A stretch of 10,723 nt of DNA from an uncultured Campylobacter sp. (GTDB taxonomy: Bacteria; Campylobacterota; Campylobacteria; Campylobacterales; Campylobacteraceae), in contig NZ_CALIBF010000071.1 of assembly GCF_938045465.1 (NCBI RefSeq), positions 1-10,723 on the forward strand, written 5' to 3'. Below, piece after piece: positions 6,086-10,723 of the stretch. A model generated the notes under the pieces. That model had not been told where the DNA came from. It saw nothing but the letters and a program-made list of their open reading frames with translations, and did not search any database. The translations under genes were made by a program, and so were the position numbers. The first letter of the stretch is position 1; each line of letters begins with the position of its first letter.

Positions 6086-7717
6086 ATGGAGCTTGTTATA
6101 GAGCTATTTCTTGCGATCACCGCGCTTGCGATAGTGCTAAATATCGTCTTTAAAATTTTTGAAATTCCCACCATCATCGGCTATATCGTCGCGGGCGTGT
6201 GCTTTTCGCAGATCTATAGTCTAAGCAGTGTCGAAAACGCCCATATGTCTGAGCTGGCAGAATTCGGAATTGTTTTTTTGATGTTTACCATCGGGCTTGA
6301 GTTTAGTTTCCATCACCTGATGAGTATGAAAAAGGACGTATTTTTTAACGGCATACTCCAAGTGCTTGGCACCGGTATTATCTTGGCACTCATCATCGAT
6401 CAAGCTTTCGGCGGAAACATAAAAACCGTGATGATTATCGGGCTTGCGCTCGCGCTTAGCTCTACGGCGATCGTGCTAAAAACGCTCAACGAAACAGGCG
6501 AAATCAACCAAAACTACGGGCGCAAGGTGCTTGGCATCCTGCTATTTCAAGACCTCGCCGTCATCCCTATCTTGCTTATGATCGACATCTTCGGCTCGAC
6601 CGACAATACCCCCGTGAACTATCTAATCTTAAAAACCGCCGTAAGCGCCGCCATAGTGGTAGTGATCCTTTTCGTGCTCGGTAAATTTGCTTTTAACCGC
6701 TTCCTCTACTACGTCGTAAGGACAAATTCTAAAGAAATTTTCATCGCGACCATCCTTTTTACCGTCGTGGGGGCTAGCTTTTTAGCGCATGTATTCGGCT
6801 TTTCATACACGCTGGGCGCATTCATCGCGGGCATGCTCATCGCAGAAACTGAGTATAAACACGAGATAGAAGCCGATCTGACGCCGTTTCGAGACATACT
6901 GCTCGGACTTTTTTTCATCACGATTGGCATGCAGATAAATTTTGAAGTCATCGTCTCGCACTATGGGCTAATCCTGCTCGCTATTATCGTTATAATGGCG
7001 CTTAAAACGGTTGTGATTTACGCGATCTTATTTCTCTCGACCGGCAAAAGGATAGCGCTAAAAGCGGCGCTGTCGCTATGCCAGATAGGTGAGTTTGCGC
7101 TTGCGATCTTTTCGCTGTTGATGAGCCGCGATATGCTAAGTAAGGAAAACGGGCAAATTTTAATTACAGTCGTAACCGCGACGATGATTTTAACGCCGTT
7201 TATTCTTAAAAATTTAAACAAAATCGCCAACCGTTTCGAATCAAAGGTTGAAAAGCTCGAGGATGAGGAGCATAAAACTCAAATCCCGCCGATGAAAAAT
7301 CACATCATTGTAGCAGGCTACGGCAGGATAGGGCAGGAGGTGGTGTTGCGCCTTAAAGATCAGGGGCTGCTATACGTAGTCGCCGAGAGCGATTTAGAGC
7401 TTGTGGATCTGGGCAAATCGCGCGGAGAGAATATATACTTTGTAAATATAATGCAAAAAACTGCGATCGACGAGCTGCATGCGCGCGATGCGTCGGTCAT
7501 CATCCTAACGATCGCAAATCAGCAAAAGCTCGACATCGTCGCCAAGATGCTAAACGGCTCTAATTTAAAAGCAAATATCATAGTGATGCATACGGGTGCC
7601 GATCCACAAAGCGAGCTGCAGAGCGAATACGGCGAAAATTTTATCTTCGTAAAAAAGGAGAGAGTAGTAGCCAATGCGCTTTTACAAGAGGCGCTGAAAT
7701 GCAAGCTAACGCAGTAG
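6086..7717 (+). CDS. kefB: Kef-type monovalent cation:proton antiporter (CPA2) with RCK domain
   Basis: Inner-membrane K+/H+ (or cation:proton) antiporter used in pH, osmotic or electrophile stress. The first ~385 of 543 residues form about 12 membrane segments with family motifs: FTIGLEFSF, ALALSSTAIVLKTLNETGE, the QD pair at Q155-D156 in LLFQDLAVIP, GAFIAGMLIAE, RDILLGLFFITIGM, and CQIGEFALAIFSL. A charged linker (about 387-402) leads to an RCK/TrkA-N nucleotide-binding domain from residue ~403, with the GxGxxG Rossmann motif at G411-G413-G416 (VAGYGRIGQEV). It is shorter than E. coli KefB/KefC and has no KefF/KefG-like partner gene beside it. The ATG at 6086 has AAGGGAG at 6076-6082. In C. 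jejuni the kefB gene likewise follows hspR. Actual ion specificity cannot be read from sequence. Confidence 0.92.
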   Translation: MELVIELFLAITALAIVLNIVFKIFEIPTIIGYIVAGVCFSQIYSLSSVENAHMSELAEFGIVFLMFTIGLEFSFHHLMSMKKDVFFNGILQVLGTGIILALIIDQAFGGNIKTVMIIGLALALSSTAIVLKTLNETGEINQNYGRKVLGILLFQDLAVIPILLMIDIFGSTDNTPVNYLILKTAVSAAIVVVILFVLGKFAFNRFLYYVVRTNSKEIFIATILFTVVGASFLAHVFGFSYTLGAFIAGMLIAETEYKHEIEADLTPFRDILLGLFFITIGMQINFEVIVSHYGLILLAIIVIMALKTVVIYAILFLSTGKRIALKAALSLCQIGEFALAIFSLLMSRDMLSKENGQILITVVTATMILTPFILKNLNKIANRFESKVEKLEDEEHKTQIPPMKNHIIVAGYGRIGQEVVLRLKDQGLLYVVAESDLELVDLGKSRGENIYFVNIMQKTAIDELHARDASVIILTIANQQKLDIVAKMLNGSNLKANIIVMHTGADPQSELQSEYGENFIFVKKERVVANALLQEALKCKLTQ

Positions 7718-7723
7718 CCTTGA

Positions 7724-7747
7724 GCGTTTAAGATTAAATTTAAACGC
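7724..7747 (+). terminator. Hairpin after kefB
   Basis: GCGTTTAA and TTAAACGC form a perfect 8-bp stem around an 8-nt loop, starting seven bases after the kefB stop. The following bases (ATTTGCTAT) are only weakly T-rich, so termination may be partial or bidirectional. Confidence 0.5.
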
Positions 7748-8008
7748 ATTTGCTATGCCTAAAATCTCCACGCTCTTTATTTTCTTACTTCTATACTCAG
7801 CTAATTTAAAGCGTTTTAATGAACGTAGATAAATAGATATATTTAAATGGTGGGCTTGCAAATTTAAAGACGCAAAGTGCTGCTTTGGATTGATTTAAAT
7901 TCTAAATTTAAGCTGTCATTCCACAGCAAAGGGATACTCCGACAAGGAGCTGATGAAATATATTTGAGCGATAAAGTTATTTAAAAACTCGTTTAAATTT
8001 TACTAATT
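7748..8008. other. Gene-free stretch after kefB
   Basis: About 260 nt with stops in all frames and many AAATTTA words. I see no gene, RNA or repeat that I can name. Minus-strand coding character begins only at 8009, with the fragment described next. Confidence 0.4.
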
Positions 8009-8128
8009 TCACTCTTTTATCTCTTTATAAACGCTTAAGTTGCGTGCTAGGCAAACAAGGGTAGTAATAACGGACACAGGCGTCACTGCTAGAAGATAAA
8101 ATAAGCCAAAAAATAGCCCTATATCGCT
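8009..8128 (-). pseudogene. C-terminal membrane-protein fragment without a start codon
   Basis: From 8128 down to a TGA at 8009-8011 the minus strand has 39 open codons reading SDIGLFFGLFYLLAVTPVSV, then ITTLVCLARN and a basic/acidic tail ending KEIKE. This is a convincing transmembrane helix with a charged end, but there is no ATG, GTG or TTG at its beginning and stops lie just upstream. It is in the same frame as the reading frame at 8138-8710. I infer that it is the tail of that gene, cut off by a frame disruption; it could also be the remnant of a separate small membrane gene. Confidence 0.5.
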
Positions 8129-8137
8129 CTATATTCA

Positions 8138-8710
8138 CTACCGCCGCCGGCAAGCCATAACGCTATAGCCATAATGGGATAATACAAAACCAATGTCACA
8201 ATCGCAAAATTTTCTATCGCGAAAATAGTATTGCTTTTTTTCAGGATTTTCTACGAAAAGTTTGCTGTATCTGCGCTTTGAAAAGAGAAATATAATCGTG
8301 CAAACGGCGCTAACTATAAACGCCCAGTGTAATTCGTACGAATCCGATAAAAATAAAATCAAAAAAACCGTTGTTGCAAAACTCGCGAAAGCAAATCTGA
8401 TCAAACGGTGAAGTTGATATTTTTGCTTTAAATTTTTTGCAATTTGTGCTAGAGCTTTGCCGTATTCCAGCGCCTCCTCTTTGCTTTGGATAGATTCTGC
8501 TTCAAGGCTCGCGTCATTAAATTTTTGCTCAAATTTAGCGGCTTCATCTTGGGCGCCTTGCGCCTCGCCGTTTGTTTTGTTAAAATTTTGCTCGCCGGAA
8601 ATTTTATCAGCGACCGCTCCGCCGATTTTTGTCTGCGATTTTGGTGCCGGTAGATACACGGTCTCATCGGCGTCAAATTCCGGATTTGCGTTATATGCTA
8701 TTATCGCCAC
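8138..8710 (-). CDS. Membrane protein of unknown function, probably frame-disrupted
   Basis: I do not recognise the family. The open frame gives 190 residues from a GTG at 8710: a polar, Gln/Glu/Ala-rich stretch (10-100), then two membrane helices (about 103-121 and 127-143) and a basic segment. The last ~30 residues (ending in MACRRR) look unnatural. In the +1 frame the same DNA encodes FAIENFAIVTLVLYYPIMAI, then ALWLAGGGSEYRAI and a stop at 8119-8121, a typical membrane helix. The switch fits a one-base change in an A7 tract (T7 at 8235-8241 on the plus strand). Upstream of the GTG the frame stays open to 8764 and encodes a hydrophobic segment (IIPAIFIATLVAIIAY), but without ATG, GTG or TTG before it, and the GTG has no Shine-Dalgarno. 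The gene is probably a pseudogene, or else depends on an unusual start and slippage. It lies downstream of, and is built like, the gene at 8778-9116. Confidence 0.55.
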   Translation of the reverse strand: MAIIAYNANPEFDADETVYLPAPKSQTKIGGAVADKISGEQNFNKTNGEAQGAQDEAAKFEQKFNDASLEAESIQSKEEALEYGKALAQIAKNLKQKYQLHRLIRFAFASFATTVFLILFLSDSYELHWAFIVSAVCTIIFLFSKRRYSKLFVENPEKKQYYFRDRKFCDCDIGFVLSHYGYSVMACRRR

Positions 8711-8777
8711 CAGAGTAGCTATAAAAATAGCGGGTATAATCTGACGTGTATCCCTGATATTTTATCTGTAAATAAAA

Positions 8778-9116
8778 TCAGATTAAAGCATAAAGGACGT
8801 AAAATATCGCAGCCACATGTATCCATATAAGCATAAAGGCTTTATCTGCATCGCTAAATAGAAGCAGGGCATATTTTTTATACTTCAGCCTGTTTAGGCA
8901 GACGAGTATATTTATCGCAGATAGTGCAAGCATGCATAAAAACGACATTATGGGCGCATCATGTACAAACGTAAGAAACACGACGATATAAATCAGGAAG
9001 GTCAAAAGTGCCCCTAAAAACAGATATCTACAAAAGCGAAATCTATCGTAGCTTTTTAAAATTTCTTGCGGAATTTGGCTGATGTCCGCGGGGATTTTGT
9101 CTTTTTGCGTTTTCAT
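8778..9116 (-). CDS. Small three-helix membrane protein of unknown function
   Basis: A 112-residue protein that I do not recognise. A short polar N-terminus (1-30, with Lys/Asp and Arg near the membrane) is followed by three clear hydrophobic helices at about 31-51, 56-74 and 93-112; the protein ends inside or right after the third. The positively charged loop between helices 2 and 3 (LNRLKYKKY) suggests it faces the cytoplasm. The ATG at 9116 has only a weak purine-rich ribosome site, and a possible -10 (TAAAAT) lies at 9137-9142 on the minus strand. The next minus-strand frame begins about 65 nt downstream and repeats the plan of two adjacent helices followed by a basic segment, so the two may be distant paralogues in one operon. 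That relation is inference. Confidence 0.6.
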   Translation of the reverse strand: MKTQKDKIPADISQIPQEILKSYDRFRFCRYLFLGALLTFLIYIVVFLTFVHDAPIMSFLCMLALSAINILVCLNRLKYKKYALLLFSDADKAFMLIWIHVAAIFYVLYALI

Positions 9117-9185
9117 TTTTACCGCTTTTCTCGGTTATTTTAGCTCAAATTTTGCTTTTTTACTCCGTAGCGTTTTAAATTTAAT

Positions 9186-9217
9186 GAAGCGGGCTTTTTT
9201 TGGCTTGCTTCTTTTTT
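9186..9217 (+). terminator. Factor-independent terminator reading plus-ward
   Basis: GAAGCGGGC (9186-9194) pairs with GCTTGCTTC (9203-9211), 9 bp with two G-T wobbles, and is followed directly by six T (9212-9217). This is a classic terminator for plus-strand transcription. However, no plus-strand gene ends nearby; the closest is kefB, 1.5 kb upstream. On the minus strand the T-run is missing. Confidence 0.6.
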
Positions 9218-9279
9218 GGCAGACAAGCGACCCCGATTTCTCATTAAATTTTTAAAAGCTAATACTTACCGGCTCTCGC

Positions 9280-9297
9280 AATTTTATCGATAAAATT
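9280..9297. repeat. 18-bp perfect palindrome
   Basis: AATTTTATCGATAAAATT is fully symmetric around an ATCGAT core. It lies in the non-coding stretch between two minus-strand loci. Possible operator or chance product of the A/T-rich word use of this genome. Confidence 0.4.
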
Positions 9298-9300
9298 TTT

Positions 9301-9358
9301 AGCAGGCTAAATTTACGCTTCTTTTCTAGCTAAATTTAGCTTCAAAATTTATCCTGCT
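9301..9358. repeat. Imperfect long inverted repeat with inner palindrome
   Basis: The arms 9301-9315 and 9344-9358 (AGCAGG-C/A-TAAATTT and its complement) match at 13 of 15 positions. Between them lies a 12-bp palindrome GCTAAATTTAGC (9329-9340). The structure sits just past the 3' end of the truncated minus-strand gene at 9384 and could end its transcript, although a T-run is lacking. Confidence 0.4.
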
Positions 9359-9383
9359 TCATTCATAAAATAAGGCAACTAAG

Positions 9384-9671
9384 CTAAAGCTCATTCGTTT
9401 TATCCACCCGCACGAACGCCCAGTGTATAAATCCTTGCCTCGGTTTATATTTGCCGCCACCAAAATCAACCTTGATTATAAATTCATTCGCGTAGCTAGT
9501 TTTAACAAGCCATCGTTGAAGCTGGGTACCTTTTTGCTCCAATGCTCGGCAAATTTTTTGCCAAAGCAGAGCAAGTCTTGGGCTATTTTTGAAATTTGGC
9601 TTTGAAAAATGGGGCGAGCCGCCTAGCATTGCCTGATGGATAATGAGTACAAATATGCCGTTATCTTGGGA
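9384..9671 (-). pseudogene. 5'-truncated conserved hypothetical gene
   Basis: From an ATG at 9629 the frame gives 81 residues: LGGSPHFSKPNFKNSPRLAL, a helix with WQKICRAL, then LVKTSYANEFIIKVDFGGGK and QGFIHWAFVRVDKTNEL. This reads like a compact, well-conserved protein end (strands with GGGK, aromatic HWAF), but I cannot name the family. The coding character continues upstream of the ATG without a start codon (DNGIFVLIIHQA, back to 9671) until a TAG at 9672-9674. The true beginning of the gene is therefore missing, and the ATG is internal. No Shine-Dalgarno supports it. The break lies about 55 nt from a damaged tRNA gene. I regard it as the 3' remnant of a once longer gene; translation from the internal ATG cannot be excluded. 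Confidence 0.55.
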
Positions 9672-9708
9672 CTAAAGCTATAAAAGCTAAACATTAAGCA
9701 AATCAAGA

Positions 9709-9714
9709 TATAAT
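9709..9714 (+). promoter_or_regulatory. -10 box of the tRNA-like gene
   Basis: A perfect TATAAT in the context AAGATATAATTTCGCC, 15 bases before the first base of the tRNA-like sequence. The position fits a stable-RNA promoter, so the damaged tRNA could still be transcribed. Confidence 0.5.
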
Positions 9715-9728
9715 TTCGCCCCAATCCT

Positions 9729-9812
9729 AGGTAGACGTCCGAGCGGTTTAAGGAGCACGCCTGAAATGCGTGTGCGGGGCAACTCGCCGAGAGTTAGAAT
9801 CTCTCCCCGCCA
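9729..9812 (+). tRNA. tRNA-Ser-like gene, damaged; anticodon position reads GAA
   Basis: A class II (long variable arm) tRNA plan is clear. The D-stem is TCC/GGA with the Ser-type loop GAGCGGTTTAA, the anticodon stem is CACGC/GCGTG, the variable arm is GCGGG-GCAA-CTCGC, the T-stem is GAGAG/CTCTC, and GCCA lies at 9809-9812. It departs from a working tRNA in several ways. Only three bases separate the T-stem from GCCA, where seven are needed for the acceptor strand. The 5' strand AGGTAGA pairs at only five of seven positions with TCTCCCC. Position 8 is C rather than the near-universal T. The T-loop is TTAGAAT, lacking C56. The anticodon loop is CTGAAAT, so positions 34-36 read GAA (Phe), whereas CTTGAAA would be expected for Ser(UGA). 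I think it is a decayed serine tRNA. The total of about 84 nt is shorter than the usual 88-90. Confidence 0.6.
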
Positions 9813-9853
9813 TTTTTTAAATCTATTAAATTCACTTAGTGCTGAGGATAGGT

Positions 9854-10155
9854 ATGAAAATTTTATCCTTAGACGCTAGCGGAAACCTTGGCGGCTACGT
9901 TATAGGCGCGCTCAAAGCCTCTACATAGACTCAGCCAAGATCATAGAAAACTAAGCTCTTGACTACACGCTGATACGTCCGCAGTGGTTTAGTAGTGCCA
10001 ACGAGATAGACTACGAGGTCACGAGCTGGGCAAAAGGGGAGAAATTTAAAAACGAAAATACCCAAATTTCAAGAAAATCTATCGCAAATTTGGTTAAAAT
10101 ATGCCTAGTTGATAGCTTTGGCATAAAAGATAGCCTAGGCATCAACAAAAAATAA
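9854..10155 (+). pseudogene. NAD(P)-binding SDR/NmrA-like oxidoreductase pseudogene
   Basis: The sequence begins MKILSLDASGNLGGYVIGAL (ATG 9854, GAGG six bases upstream), the beta-alpha start of a Rossmann fold, then hits a TAG within 25 codons. A shift into another frame at about 9910 continues with YIDSAKIIEN, an in-frame TAA, and ALDYTLIRPQWFSSANEIDY, ending with SRKSIANLVKICLVDSFGIK, DSLGINKK and a stop at 10153-10155. IIENxxLDYTLIRP and ISRKSIANLV are typical of the C-terminal half of NAD(P)H-binding (NmrA-like) atypical short-chain dehydrogenases of roughly 200-220 residues. About 80 residues between the two halves are missing. The nucleotide motif GASGNLG has become DASGNLG. Deletion, frame change and stop codon together make it a clear pseudogene. 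It ends 15 nt before the antiporter gene. Confidence 0.85.
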
Positions 10156-10170
10156 ATTTAAAGGAAAAAG

Positions 10171-10723
10171 ATGATTGAACACTTACTGCTATTTTTGGCT
10201 TTGCTAGCTATCATCATCGCTTTAGTGATGGTCTCAAATCGCCTAAACGTCGCCTATCCTGTGCTTTTGGTCCTTGGTCGGCTTGCCATTAGCTTTGTGC
10301 CAAATTTGCCAAGCATTAAGATCGATCCCGAGCTTATTTTCATCATATTTTTGCCGCCACTTCTTTATGAGGCTGCGTGGGCAAACTCGCTAAAAGAGCT
10401 CTACAAATGGCGCCGAATGATCGGAAGTTTTGCATTTATCGTCGTTTTTATCAGCGCAGCAGCTGTTGCCGTGATAGCAAATTTAGTGATCCCCGGCTTC
10501 TCGCTCGCCCTTGGCTTCATGCTAGGAGCCATCGTCTCGCCACCAGATGCGGTGAGCACGGCAGCTATCCTTAAATTTGTCAAAGCCCCACGCAGGATCA
10601 GCGCTATTTTAGAGGGCGAGAGCCTTTTAAATGACGCCTCCTCGCTCATCATCTTTCGCTTTGCCGCAGTTGCAGTGACGACCGGGCAGTTTGTCTGGTA
10701 CAAGGCGGCAACGACCTTTTTAT
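10171..10723 (+). CDS. CPA1 (NhaP-type) Na+/H+ antiporter, N-terminal part
   Basis: Inner-membrane sodium(cation):proton antiporter; 184 codons are present before the window ends. It starts at an ATG with AAGGA five bases upstream. Successive hydrophobic helices carry family motifs: VAYPVLLVLG, the FLPPLLYEAAW segment (residues 60-70), GAIVSPPDAVSTAA with the transport aspartate D126, and EGESLLNDASSLIIF (148-162) with E150, N154 and D155. These are characteristic of the CPA1/NhaP-NHE group, distinct from the CPA2/Kef protein upstream. Residue 37 is Arg in LVLGRLAISF, where I would expect a small residue such as Gly. The gene follows the oxidoreductase pseudogene by 15 nt, so the two were probably once co-transcribed. 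The frame is intact as far as it goes. Confidence 0.92.
   Translation, partial: MIEHLLLFLALLAIIIALVMVSNRLNVAYPVLLVLGRLAISFVPNLPSIKIDPELIFIIFLPPLLYEAAWANSLKELYKWRRMIGSFAFIVVFISAAAVAVIANLVIPGFSLALGFMLGAIVSPPDAVSTAAILKFVKAPRRISAILEGESLLNDASSLIIFRFAAVAVTTGQFVWYKAATTFL

Noticed and set aside
8457..8744. 95-codon plus-strand frame.
   Set aside because: Opposite the minus-strand membrane gene; the sense product has helices and polar linker consistent with a real protein, and the plus frame has no RBS.
9398..9407. TTATCCACC, resembling a DnaA box.
   Set aside because: Single imperfect copy within coding sequence; no cluster of boxes, no A/T-rich unwinding region, no dnaA nearby.
10377..10703. Plus- and minus-strand frames of 65 and 100 codons at the right edge.
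   Set aside because: Shadows of the CPA1 antiporter, whose frame carries the SPPDAV and ESLLND motifs.
1..10723. CRISPR array, transposase, integrase, toxin-antitoxin pair or riboswitch.
   Set aside because: I read the whole window for regularly spaced direct repeats and such protein motifs and found none that I could support.

Overview
The window looks like chromosome of an epsilonproteobacterium, most likely an oral-type Campylobacter (C. gracilis / rectus / showae / curvus group). The main evidence is the divergent block htrA | cbpA-hspR with a downstream kefB, the arrangement I know from C. jejuni. Supporting evidence is the very frequent AAATTT/AAATTTTA words between and inside genes, and AAGGA-type ribosome binding sites with T-rich leaders and TATAAT -10 boxes. 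The species is inference.

Layout. (1) 1-1910, minus: the N-terminal ~636 codons of a large secreted, Gly/Asn/Ser/Thr-rich repetitive adhesin of autotransporter type, running off the left edge, with signal peptide, RBS and -10 box. (2) 1980-2753: gene-free DNA with short inverted repeats, degenerate ~30-bp tandem units and a hairpin. (3) 2770-4191, minus: intact periplasmic protease/chaperone htrA. (4) 4192-4359: divergent promoter region with a HAIR-like HspR operator over the cbpA -35. (5) 4360-5598, plus: cbpA (DnaJ-type co-chaperone) and hspR (MerR-type heat-shock repressor), a two-gene operon that should be autoregulated. (6) 6086-7717, plus: kefB, a cation:proton antiporter with an RCK domain, after a 487-nt gap. 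(7) 8009-10155: a zone of decay. It holds one small intact membrane-protein gene, a second membrane-protein gene broken by frameshifts and lacking a start, a 5'-truncated conserved gene, a serine-type tRNA with a damaged acceptor/T region and a GAA in the anticodon position, and a short-chain-reductase-like (NAD(P)-binding) pseudogene with an internal deletion and stop codons. (8) 10171-10723, plus: the start of a CPA1-type Na+/H+ antiporter running off the right edge.

How the genes fit together: HtrA (periplasm), CbpA (cytoplasmic J-protein) and HspR form a protein-quality-control locus; HspR is expected to shut off the cbpA-hspR promoter until heat or misfolding. HtrA clears misfolded envelope proteins, and large secreted proteins such as the neighbouring adhesin are typical clients, but a functional link here is only inference. 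Two unrelated monovalent cation:proton antiporters (CPA2/Kef and CPA1/NhaP types) flank the decay zone. I see no CRISPR array, integrase, transposase or complete insertion sequence. The most unusual points are the serine-type tRNA relic with a Phe anticodon, the frame-shifted membrane gene at an A7 tract, and the clustering of five damaged loci in about 2 kb.
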